Shown here: positions 17,913-25,369 of the stretch, piece after piece | Position numbering within the stretch: the stretch's first letter is position 1 | How the letters are laid out: the number at the start of each line of letters is the position of its first letter | From: NIOZ-UU13 sp035528395 | Lineage (GTDB): Bacteria; Planctomycetota; Phycisphaerae; Sedimentisphaerales; Anaerobacaceae | Assembly: GCA_035528395.1 (NCBI GenBank) | Contig: DATKYR010000264.1 | Coordinates: 1 to 64,000, forward strand | Direction of reading: 5' to 3' | DNA length: 64,000 nt | Notes under the pieces: generated by a model | The model's input: the letters and a program-made list of their open reading frames with translations, nothing else | What the model was told of the DNA's origin: nothing | Database searches by the model: none | Program-made: the position numbers and the translations under genes

Positions 17913-18725
17913 ATGAAAATTGCTGATGTTCTAAGAGAAGAGTGTGTGGTTGTAAATGCGAAATTCGTCAAAAAAGCCGAGGTGCTGAGGGAAGTGGCGC
18001 GGACGGCCAAGAAGAGCGCGGTGTTGAGCAATGTCAGTGAACAGGAGATTCTCAAAGGTCTTGAGGCCCGTGAGTCATTGGGCTCGACAGGGGTCGGTAA
18101 GGGGATCGCTATTCCGCATTGCCGTCTGGAGTCTGTTTCTGACTTTGTTGTCGGATTAATTACGGTGCCTTCAGGCGTTGATTTTAAGGCTTTGGATAAG
18201 CAAAAAGTCAATATTATAATCTTTATCATCGCCCCGAAGGCTGATCCGAACAAGCATCTCAGGCTGCTTTCCACCCTGTCGCAGATGCTTCTTATGCCGG
18301 GTGTAATCGAGGAAATACTGCAACAGGATACGCCTGAGGGCGTAAGGGAGAGCTTCTTAAAGCATGCGTCATCCGACATAGAGGCCGACGGGGAGGCCGG
18401 TAAAAGTCTCTTGCATGTGTTTGTACAGGATGAGAGTATGTTTAAGGAAATTCTTCAGGTTTTAGCGGCAGTTCCATCGGGCTCAATTGCGGTTTTGAGC
18501 GCAGAGAATACCGGCGCGTATCTTATGAAGATGCCGCTGTTTGCCGAGTTCTGGAGCGATAAGCCGAGTAAGTTCAGCAGGATTATTATCGCAACCGTCA
18601 ATAGAGGACTCGTTAATGAGGCTGTCCGGCGGATCGAGAGTATTACCGGCGACCTTAAGGAGAGCGTCGGCGTTATGGTAACCGTCCAGGATGTTTCTTA
18701 TGCGGCCGGCTCATTGGATACATAA
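17913..18725 (+). CDS. PTS EIIA-like regulator (fructose/Ntr type) with extra C-terminal domain
   Basis: A 270-residue protein. Residues 1-150 match the EIIA fructose/nitrogen fold: 'VLREVARTAKKSAVL', 'LEARESLGSTGVGKGIAIPH' with the phosphorylatable H69, and 'DKQKVNIIIFIIAPK'. Residues 165-270 form a second, unidentified alpha/beta domain ('FKEILQVLAAVPSGSIAVL', 'SRIIIATVNRGLV', 'ESVGVMVTVQDV') with some likeness to small ferredoxin-fold sensor domains. No sugar permease or EI/HPr gene is nearby. It ends 17 bp before the next antiporter, so the two are probably co-transcribed. By analogy with EIIA-Ntr, which controls potassium transport in proteobacteria, it may regulate the antiporters; this is inference. 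Confidence 0.85.
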   Translation: MKIADVLREECVVVNAKFVKKAEVLREVARTAKKSAVLSNVSEQEILKGLEARESLGSTGVGKGIAIPHCRLESVSDFVVGLITVPSGVDFKALDKQKVNIIIFIIAPKADPNKHLRLLSTLSQMLLMPGVIEEILQQDTPEGVRESFLKHASSDIEADGEAGKSLLHVFVQDESMFKEILQVLAAVPSGSIAVLSAENTGAYLMKMPLFAEFWSDKPSKFSRIIIATVNRGLVNEAVRRIESITGDLKESVGVMVTVQDVSYAAGSLDT

Positions 18726-18742
18726 GTTAGGTGAAGCAAAGA

Positions 18743-20017
18743 ATGGCGGTTTTAGCTTTAATAACTGATTTGTCTTTTCTTCATATTTCCGGATTGACCC
18801 TTTTAGGGGCGGCAACAATTGTCGCATTTTACGCAGGCAAAGCTGCGCGGCTTATCAAACTTCCGTCCCTGATAGGCTATATGGTTATCGGAGTCATACT
18901 CGGCCCGTCGGTACTGCATCTTTTTGACGAGCCTTCAATGGAACGGCTCTCGTTCATCACAGAGATTGCTTTAGGATTTGTCGCCTTCAGCATCGGCTCG
19001 GAGCTCAATTTGACCTCACTAAAGCGCCTGGGTCCGGGGATAATCTCGATTATTTTCGCAGAGTCTTTCGGTGCTTTTATTGTAGTTTTATTTGCTTTAT
19101 ACCTGTTGACTCATGATTTACCAATGTCGTTGATTTTCGCATCGATGGCGCCGGCCAGCGCACCGGCGGGCACTGTCGCCGTCATTCAGGAGTGCAGATC
19201 AAAAGGAAGTTTGACCACCACTCTCTATGCGGTGGTCGGATTTGACGATGGGCTGGCAATTATCATTTTCGGATTTGCCGCCGCCCTGGCCAAGAACCTT
19301 TTAATAAGGGAGGCTTCGGGTGTTTCCGAAGGTATTCTGGGGGCCCTGCTGGCTCCGGCCAAGGAAATCGGATTGAGTTTCATTGTCGGTGGAATTGTTG
19401 GATTGTTGTTCTACCATTTGGTTCGCAGATTGCAAAGCTCAAGGGATATTTTGATTGTTGTTTTTGGCTTTATTCTTTTGTGTACGGGGTTGTCGATACG
19501 GTGGCATTTGTCGCTGATTTTAACTAATATGGTCGTTGGGTTCGTTCTGGCAAACACGCGACACGAATCATTGCTTCATCGCGTTGCGAATCCACTTCTG
19601 GATGTTATGCCGCTGTTGTTCGTATTATTTTTCTGCCTGGCAGGTGCACACCTGAAGCTGTCGGTACTTCCGGCACTCGGTATTATAGGTGTGGTTTACA
19701 TACTTGGACGGTCGGTGGGTCTGATCGGTGGTGCCCGCATCGGGGCTTCATTCGGCCACATAGAGGACAAGGTTAAAAAATATGTGGGGCTGGGGATACT
19801 GTCTCAGGCCGGCGTGGCAATCGGTTTGTCGTTGATTATAAAGCATGAACTTGTTCAGCTCGATGCACGTTACAGTCTGCCGCATGCCCTTGAAATAGGT
19901 TCTTCGGTCCTTGCAACCATTACCGCCACGTGCATCTTTTTTGAAATAATCGGGCCGATTCTGACGAAGATAGCGCTAAAAAGAGCAGGTGAAATACCCG
20001 ACGCCGAATTAAATTAG
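18743..20017 (+). CDS. Cation:proton antiporter without CBS domains
   Basis: A 424-residue membrane protein of the same superfamily but the most divergent of the four. Blocks are 'IKLPSLIGYMVIGVILGP', 'ALGFVAFSIGSELN', 'ASMAPASAPAGTVAVIQECR' and 'AVVGFDDGLAIIIFG'. The usual Asp-Asp pair is kept as 'FDD', and the Thr-Asp-Pro-like position has become Ala-Pro-Ala. It ends right after the membrane domain ('RAGEIPDAELN'), with no cytosolic sensor. I chose the ATG at 18743 because AGGTGA lies eight bases before it; the GTG at 18731 overlaps that ribosome site. Its closeness to the EIIA gene suggests that the EIIA-like protein could replace the missing CBS regulation. Confidence 0.84.
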   Translation: MAVLALITDLSFLHISGLTLLGAATIVAFYAGKAARLIKLPSLIGYMVIGVILGPSVLHLFDEPSMERLSFITEIALGFVAFSIGSELNLTSLKRLGPGIISIIFAESFGAFIVVLFALYLLTHDLPMSLIFASMAPASAPAGTVAVIQECRSKGSLTTTLYAVVGFDDGLAIIIFGFAAALAKNLLIREASGVSEGILGALLAPAKEIGLSFIVGGIVGLLFYHLVRRLQSSRDILIVVFGFILLCTGLSIRWHLSLILTNMVVGFVLANTRHESLLHRVANPLLDVMPLLFVLFFCLAGAHLKLSVLPALGIIGVVYILGRSVGLIGGARIGASFGHIEDKVKKYVGLGILSQAGVAIGLSLIIKHELVQLDARYSLPHALEIGSSVLATITATCIFFEIIGPILTKIALKRAGEIPDAELN

Positions 20018-20070
20018 GTGGGCTTTTCGGGTTGTAAAAAAACCGATAACATAAAATTTTGGTTATCCGG

Positions 20071-21798
20071 ATGAATTTGTTGAACCTGAAAGACGGCATT
20101 CATATAATCTTAGCCTCTGGCAATCTAAATACAGAATCTTTTGGTCATTTGAATCCGGCTTTACTCTTTGGAATTATCGTTTTAGTGGGGGCGTTTGGTG
20201 CTCGTTTTTTCCAGAAAATTCATATTCCACAGGTTGTAGGGTGTATTATAGCCGGGATACTTCTGGGTGAAGTCCTTGGCGTGATAACTCCAAATACTAT
20301 CGACAAGCTCAAACCTTTCACGATGTTTGCCTTAGGTATCATTGGCTTTATGATTGGGGCGGAGCTGCGAGGTGAGGTATTCAGGAAGTACGGCAGACAG
20401 TTTTTCATCATACTTTTTTGCCAGGGGATGGGTGCCTTTGTATTAGCAACGATTGGCGGGACTGTCGCAGCATGGTTTATAATCGGCAGCGTTCCCGAAT
20501 CGATTGCGGTGGGACTGGTGCTGGGCGCCATTGCCTCTGCTACTGCACCGGCGGCGACCGTAAACGTATTGTGGGAGTATAAGACCAAAGGAGCTTTGAC
20601 AACCACCGTGCTGGCTATAGTGGCGCTTGATGATGCACTGGCGCTGCTGCTTTACCGCGGTGCGGCAACAGGAGCAAAGGCACTGATTGGCACCGGCCAG
20701 GGTTCCGTCCTGGGCACGACGCTGATATTGTTAGGCGAAATCGCAGGTGCGATAGCCCTGGGAGTTCTGGCGGGTGTACTGTTGTACTTTCTCCTGAAGT
20801 TTGTCAAGGCCGACGATAAAATTCTCGACTTTGCACTGGCATCTCTTTTGCTTGTCGTAGGTATTTCAATCATACCTGGAATCGACCCGATTTTGCCCGC
20901 GATGACGTTAGGTATCACGGTGGCCAATCTGATGCCTCGCCAGAGCAAGGCCACTTTTGAGCTTGTCGAGAAATTTGCTCCTCCCATCTACATTTCGTTT
21001 TTTGTGCTTGCCGGGGCACATATGGAGTTTGGCAAGATAACCTCTTGGATGGTCGTGATGATATTAGTGTATGTTCTCTGCCGGGCGGCGGGGAAAATAG
21101 CAGGGGCGTGGTTCGGCGGTAAATGGTCTAAAGCCCCGGCTGTGGTTCGCAAGTACCTGGGGATTTGTCTGCTTCCTCAGGCCGGTGTGGCTATCGGCCT
21201 TGCTATCCTTGCCAGCCAGCAATTCGGTTCGGAGCTTGGTCATATCATTGTTATTGTGGTTATGACGGGCACATTTCTGATGGAAATCTTTGGCCCGGTG
21301 CTGGTCAAGGTTGGCGTCAAGCGGGCCGGCGAGGTAGGGCTTAACATTACCGAAGATGATCTCATACGGAGTTACAGTGTTGCCGACGTGATGGACACAG
21401 AGGTTCCGGTCATCTCAGCGGGTATGTCACTAAGTGAAGTTATCAAAGTAGTCAGCAATACCAATAATTTCTATTACTCAGTTGTGGACGATGAAAACAA
21501 GCTAATGGGTGCGGTAACGCTTGATGGAATCAGGAATACTTTTGCCACCCAGGAATTGAATGACTGGCTGGTGGCGCTTGATATTATGGAACCGATTATC
21601 GGTAAGGTGACGCCGGATATGGCACTGTCGGATGCGTTGGAGGAGATAAGGAAGCTCAACGTCGAACATGTGCCGGTTGTAGCTTCAACCCGGGACGACA
21701 GTTTTATCGGGGTTTTGGGCGATCGTGCGGTCCGCCGGTCGCTCAGTGCGGAAATCTTGTCACGGCAGCAAAAAGCTGATAGTATGGCAAGCGTTTAG
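20071..21798 (+). CDS. Cation:proton antiporter with CBS pair
   Basis: About 575 residues. The membrane domain has 'IHIPQVVGCIIAGILLG', 'FALGIIGFMIGAELRG', 'ATAPAATVNVLWEYKTKG' and 'AIVALDDALALLLYRGAA'. A CBS pair opens with 'DVMDTEVPVISAG' (about residue 435) and ends near 560. It differs from the first antiporter at the Thr-Asp-Pro site, which here is Thr-Ala-Pro, so ion coupling may differ. The start is uncertain: the ATG at 20071 is used, the TTG at 20059 is in frame, and neither has a good ribosome site. It ends four bases before the next gene, strongly suggesting one transcript. Confidence 0.85.
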   Translation: MNLLNLKDGIHIILASGNLNTESFGHLNPALLFGIIVLVGAFGARFFQKIHIPQVVGCIIAGILLGEVLGVITPNTIDKLKPFTMFALGIIGFMIGAELRGEVFRKYGRQFFIILFCQGMGAFVLATIGGTVAAWFIIGSVPESIAVGLVLGAIASATAPAATVNVLWEYKTKGALTTTVLAIVALDDALALLLYRGAATGAKALIGTGQGSVLGTTLILLGEIAGAIALGVLAGVLLYFLLKFVKADDKILDFALASLLLVVGISIIPGIDPILPAMTLGITVANLMPRQSKATFELVEKFAPPIYISFFVLAGAHMEFGKITSWMVVMILVYVLCRAAGKIAGAWFGGKWSKAPAVVRKYLGICLLPQAGVAIGLAILASQQFGSELGHIIVIVVMTGTFLMEIFGPVLVKVGVKRAGEVGLNITEDDLIRSYSVADVMDTEVPVISAGMSLSEVIKVVSNTNNFYYSVVDDENKLMGAVTLDGIRNTFATQELNDWLVALDIMEPIIGKVTPDMALSDALEEIRKLNVEHVPVVASTRDDSFIGVLGDRAVRRSLSAEILSRQQKADSMASV

Positions 21799-21801
21799 TG
21801 T

Positions 21802-23538
21802 GTGCAGTTTGGTTCGATTCCGATAGATGTAATGAACATGACTCATACGTTAGTCAATGCGAGCGCTGAGGTTTTTCCGCCCTGGGTGGATTTGAATTTG
21901 GCCTTGTTATTCGGGCTGGTTATCTTTGGCGGTGCATTTGGAGCGCGTCTTTTTCAAAAATTCCACATTCCACAGGTCGTCGGCGCCGTTGTTGTCGGGA
22001 TACTTCTGGGCAGGGACGTTCTTAATCTGATAACACCCGAAAGAGTCGAAGCTCTCAGGCCCTTTACGATGTTTGCTTTGGGCATTATCGGTTTTATGAT
22101 TGGGGCCGAGCTTCGTGCTGAGGTATTTAAAAAGTACGGCAGACAGTTTTTCATTATTCTTTTATCACAAGGCTTTGGAGCTTTTGTGCTCGTAGCCCTT
22201 GGTACTTCTTTTATGGCCTGGCTCATATCAGGCAGACTATACAGCTCGATTGCAATGGGGCTTGTGCTGGGTGCCATAGCCTCAGCCACGGCGCCGGCAT
22301 CGACGGTAAACGTTTTGTGGGAGTATAAGACCAGAGGGCCTCTTACGGCGGCAATACTCGCTATCGTTGCGCTCGATGATGCCTTGGCGTTGCTGCTCTA
22401 TCGCGGCGCAGCTACGGGAGCCAAAGCACTTTTGGGCACAGCAGAAGGCTCTGTTTTCGGCACTACCCTTATATTGTTAGGGGAAATCGTAGGTACAGTG
22501 CTGTTAGGCTTTTTAGCTGGCGTGACGTTATATCTTTTGTTAAGATTCGTCAGAGCCGACGATAAAATCCTGGAATTTTCGATAGCTTCTCTTCTGCTTA
22601 TAGTTGGTGTCTCGATGATAGCAGGAATCGACCCGATTTTGCCTGCTATGGTGTTGGGTATCACTATGGCGAATTTGGCACCACGTCAGAGCGAGCATGT
22701 CTTTGAGCTTATCCGCAAATTTTCGCCGCCCGTTTATATTTCATTTTTTGTGCTTGCCGGTGCACATATTGAGCTCGGCAGATTAGCTTCTTCGACAGCA
22801 GCTATAACGGCAGTATATATTACAATGCGGGTCGGTGGTAAAGTTGCGGGGGCCTGGTTTGGCGCTAAACAATCGAGGGCACCGGCGGTGGTTCGCAAAT
22901 ACTTAGGGATTTGCCTGCTTCCCCAGGCCGGTGTGGCCATCGGACTTGCAATTCTGTCCAGCCAGTTGTTTAGTGCGGATTTCGGCAAGACCGTTATTGT
23001 GGTCGTTATGACTGAGACGTTTATCATAGAGCTGCTTGGGCCGATACTGGTCAAGGTGGGTGTTAAAAAAGCGGGCGAAGTAGGGATGAATGTTACCGAG
23101 GAGGACCTGATAAAGACATATACAGTTGCCGATGTTATGGATAAAAGCCCGACAACCATTGCGCAGGATTTGCCGCTGCAGCAGATTCTTGAGGTATTCA
23201 GCACTTCTGAGAGCGTGTATTATCCGGTTATTGACGGTCAGTCCCGGATTACGGGGATAATCACTATCCCCGATATCAAAGAGATGTTTGCGAATCAGGA
23301 TGTGGCTGGGTGGCTGCTGGCCTGTGATGTTGCCGAGCCTGTGCGGGACAAGATGACGCCGGATAAGCCGCTTGAAGAGGTAATAGAGCAGATGAGGCGG
23401 TATCATTTGGAAAATGTACCCGTAGTGGCCGGTGAGGATAATGATGAGCTTGTTGGTGTTTTGGATTATTCTAAAGCGTTGCGCAAAATAAGTGCCGAAG
23501 TTTTGCACAAACGCGAAATGGCAGATGGTCACAATTAG
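21802..23538 (+). CDS. Cation:proton antiporter with CBS pair (paralogue of the preceding gene)
   Basis: Up to 578 residues, very similar to the gene just upstream over its whole membrane domain ('FHIPQVVGAVVVGILLG', 'FALGIIGFMIGAELRAE', 'ATAPASTVNVLWEYKTRG', 'AIVALDDALALLLYRGAA'). The CBS pair ('DVMDKSPTTIAQDL' onward) is much more divergent, with different residues at the second CBS. The pattern fits a tandem duplication followed by divergence of the sensor. The start may be the GTG at 21802 or the ATG at 21832. A short TTAGAGA tandem repeat begins at its stop codon. Confidence 0.85.
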   Translation: MQFGSIPIDVMNMTHTLVNASAEVFPPWVDLNLALLFGLVIFGGAFGARLFQKFHIPQVVGAVVVGILLGRDVLNLITPERVEALRPFTMFALGIIGFMIGAELRAEVFKKYGRQFFIILLSQGFGAFVLVALGTSFMAWLISGRLYSSIAMGLVLGAIASATAPASTVNVLWEYKTRGPLTAAILAIVALDDALALLLYRGAATGAKALLGTAEGSVFGTTLILLGEIVGTVLLGFLAGVTLYLLLRFVRADDKILEFSIASLLLIVGVSMIAGIDPILPAMVLGITMANLAPRQSEHVFELIRKFSPPVYISFFVLAGAHIELGRLASSTAAITAVYITMRVGGKVAGAWFGAKQSRAPAVVRKYLGICLLPQAGVAIGLAILSSQLFSADFGKTVIVVVMTETFIIELLGPILVKVGVKKAGEVGMNVTEEDLIKTYTVADVMDKSPTTIAQDLPLQQILEVFSTSESVYYPVIDGQSRITGIITIPDIKEMFANQDVAGWLLACDVAEPVRDKMTPDKPLEEVIEQMRRYHLENVPVVAGEDNDELVGVLDYSKALRKISAEVLHKREMADGHN

Positions 23539-23588
23539 AGATTAGAGAATTAGAGATTAGAGATTAGAGAATTAGAGATTAGAGATTT
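23535..23588. repeat. TTAGAGA tandem repeat
   Basis: ATTAGAGA and ATTAGAGATTAGAGA units repeat about seven times between the last antiporter and rnpA. It is a simple-sequence spacer of the kind expected to vary in length among strains. Confidence 0.75.
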
Positions 23589-23597
23589 GCTAATTCG

Positions 23598-24128
23598 TTG
23601 AAAATGATGAAGCGGTTTTCGTTTCCGAAAGAGAAAAGGCTTGTCAGTAACAGGCAATTCAAGGCTGTTTTAGCTTGTGGTCGGCGTCTGAGCACTCGTC
23701 TCGGCGAAGGCCCGAGCCGCAGCCGGGATAGACTGCTTACGCTCTACATGGCCCAAAACGATTGTGGCTACTCGCGACTTGGTATCTCCGTCAGCAAATC
23801 CTGCGGTAACGCGGTTGTACGTAATAGGTTGAAACGACTGTTGCGGGAAGTCTTTCGGCAAAGCCAGGATCGGATTCCGGCCGGCTTCGATTATTTGCTT
23901 ATGATTCACCCCGTGAGAGAAAAACGAAATCTCTCACGGGGTAAACCTCAGTTGCTGAAAAAGTCAGGGACAGGTCCCGCACCAACTGAATTCGAGCCGG
24001 GGAGCTGCAAGCCAGATGCAGAGGCAGGCTTTTCGATGAAGGACAATTGGTGCGGGATAAGGCTACCGACATTTGAGCAGGTAAAGGACTCTTTTTTAGC
24101 CCTGGTTCAGGAGCTAAAAGTGAGCTAA
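23598..24128 (+). CDS. rnpA: Ribonuclease P protein component, enlarged by palindromic repeats
   Basis: The protein subunit of RNase P, which binds the catalytic RNA and helps it mature tRNA 5' ends. Typical parts are 'RLVSNRQFKAVLACGRRL', 'RLGISVSKSCGNAVVRNRLKRLLRE' with the RNR motif, and 'GFDYLLMIHP'. The C-terminal 'FEQVKDSFLALVQEL' is normal for the family. The product is 176 residues, against the usual 110-130. The excess is mostly an insert (about residues 105-154) coded by palindromic repeats at 23908-24057, plus about ten residues near 35-45 coded by a smaller palindrome (23700-23716). No rpmH precedes it and no yidD/yidC follows, so the usual rpmH-rnpA unit is broken here. Start is the TTG at 23598 or the ATGs at 23604/23607. 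Confidence 0.88.
   Translation: MKMMKRFSFPKEKRLVSNRQFKAVLACGRRLSTRLGEGPSRSRDRLLTLYMAQNDCGYSRLGISVSKSCGNAVVRNRLKRLLREVFRQSQDRIPAGFDYLLMIHPVREKRNLSRGKPQLLKKSGTGPAPTEFEPGSCKPDAEAGFSMKDNWCGIRLPTFEQVKDSFLALVQELKVS
23908..24057 (+). repeat. Composite palindromic repeat inside rnpA (150 bp, in frame)
   Basis: Three nested inverted repeats are visible: ACCCCGTGAGAGA (23908-23920) with TCTCTCACGGGGT (23930-23942); GGGAC-AG-GTCCC (23968-23979); and TCCCGCACCAA (23975-23985) with TTGGTGCGGGA (24047-24057). The whole block is 150 bp, exactly 50 codons, with no stop in the gene's frame. Family members without it run straight from the 'YLLMI' strand to the 'FEQV' helix. Confidence 0.8.
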
Positions 24129-24151
24129 AGTGACAGTTTTACTGTCACTTT
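24127..24151 (+). terminator. Hairpin at the end of rnpA
   Basis: AAAGTGACAG-TTTTA-CTGTCACTTT is a perfect 10-bp stem that overlaps the rnpA stop codon (TAA 24126-24128). It is followed by AGGCATTTTCTAATTTT. It could act as a terminator; a related arm recurs after the next gene. Confidence 0.55.
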
Positions 24152-24181
24152 AGGCATTTTCTAATTTTGTTAAGGTGATTT

Positions 24182-25210
24182 ATGACTCCGAAAGAGCGAA
24201 TTTATGCGATTTTAAAGGGCGGTTCTTACGACCGTCCCGCTGTTACCCCTATCTTAATGGCCTGGTCGGCCAATTTCATCGGGCGTACTTACAGGGATTA
24301 TTATCTCGATGGTGATGTCCTGGTCCAGGGGCAGCTTGCGGTTATCAGGGCATTTAATCTCGACCAGATAAGCGCGATAAGCGACCCCTGGCGGGAGGCA
24401 TCCGCCTACGGGATGGAATTTGATTATCCCGCCGATGGAGTCGGAAGGCCGAAAGAGGTGTTGATAAAGACCCACGACGACATATCACGCCTAAGACCAT
24501 TTGATATTGAAAATGCGGAACGAACAAAACAGCGGATTGAAAGTGTGCGGAAGATGGCTGTCGAAGTCGGACAGACCCACAGCGTCTTAGGCTGGGTGGA
24601 AGGTCCGCTGGCAGAGTACGGGGACCTTCGCGGCGTTGAAAATGCGATGCTGGACCTGATAGACAGGCCGGATCTGTTTATCAAAGCAGGTGAAATAATC
24701 GTCCGGAATGCAATTGCCTTTGCCGTTGCTCAAATCAAGGCCGGTGCGGACATGATTGGAGTAGGCGATTCGGCCGCCAGTCTGATTGCACCGAGTATGT
24801 ATGCCGAGCTTGTCTTACCTCTGGAGCAAAAACTGATTACCGCTATTCATGAAGCCGGAGCTGCTGTCAAGCTGCATATTTGCGGTAATATAAAAAACAT
24901 TGTGCAACACATGGCTAAAAGCGGAACGGATATTATAGACGTTGACTGGATGGTCCCTCTCGAGAAGGCCAGAGAGCTTGCCGGGCCCCAAATTACACTA
25001 TGCGGGAATTTCAACCCGGCGGGCGTCCTGTTTGAGGGCAGCCCGCAGGAGGTTGCCGATGCCGCCAGGCAGTGTCTCAAAGCGGTGCCTGATAAATTCA
25101 TTTTAATGCCGGGCTGCGAGGTGCCGCCGCACACGCCCGAGCAGAACATTCGCGCATTCTGTCCCTGTGACGGCTGCCTGATTCGAGAGGAATTAAAGTG
25201 CTTAAAGTGA
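24182..25210 (+). CDS. Uroporphyrinogen decarboxylase-family protein, corrinoid methyltransferase-like
   Basis: A 342-residue protein of the UroD superfamily closer to MtaA/CmuA-type methyltransferases than to HemE. Features are 'MTPKERIYAILKGGSYDRPAV' at the N-terminus (split here as a family start), 'EGPLAEYGDLRG', 'GVGDSAASLIAP', and the zinc-site pattern H231-X-C233 in 'KLHICGN' with a third ligand C~311 in 'MPGCEVPPHTP'. Such enzymes transfer methyl groups between a corrinoid protein and a thiol or tetrahydrofolate. No corrinoid protein or activator gene is adjacent, so the donor is unknown. A ribosome site (AGGTGA) precedes the ATG. The C-terminus 'EELKCLK' is read from a repeat also found at the end of rnpA. 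Confidence 0.85.
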   Translation: MTPKERIYAILKGGSYDRPAVTPILMAWSANFIGRTYRDYYLDGDVLVQGQLAVIRAFNLDQISAISDPWREASAYGMEFDYPADGVGRPKEVLIKTHDDISRLRPFDIENAERTKQRIESVRKMAVEVGQTHSVLGWVEGPLAEYGDLRGVENAMLDLIDRPDLFIKAGEIIVRNAIAFAVAQIKAGADMIGVGDSAASLIAPSMYAELVLPLEQKLITAIHEAGAAVKLHICGNIKNIVQHMAKSGTDIIDVDWMVPLEKARELAGPQITLCGNFNPAGVLFEGSPQEVADAARQCLKAVPDKFILMPGCEVPPHTPEQNIRAFCPCDGCLIREELKCLK

Positions 25211-25369
25211 GCTAAAGTGAACTAAAGTTACAGATTTGCTGTCATTCTGAACGCAGCGCAGCGAAATGAAGAATCTCTTTTTCGTTGACCAGATCCTTCG
25301 GCTTCGCCTCAGGATGACACTTACGTGTCACTTTAGGCACTTTATACTCTACACTTTAGGCACCTCAAT
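25193..25369. repeat. Repeat block between UroD-like and debranching genes
   Basis: TTAAAGTGAGCTAAAGTGA resembles the end of rnpA (24117-24134). CTGTCATTCTGAACG...CAGGATGACA (about 25240-25320) is a REP-like palindrome. GTGTCACTTTAGGCA then repeats the right arm of the 24127-24151 hairpin. The layout looks like the same hairpin with a second palindrome inserted in its loop. Confidence 0.6.
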
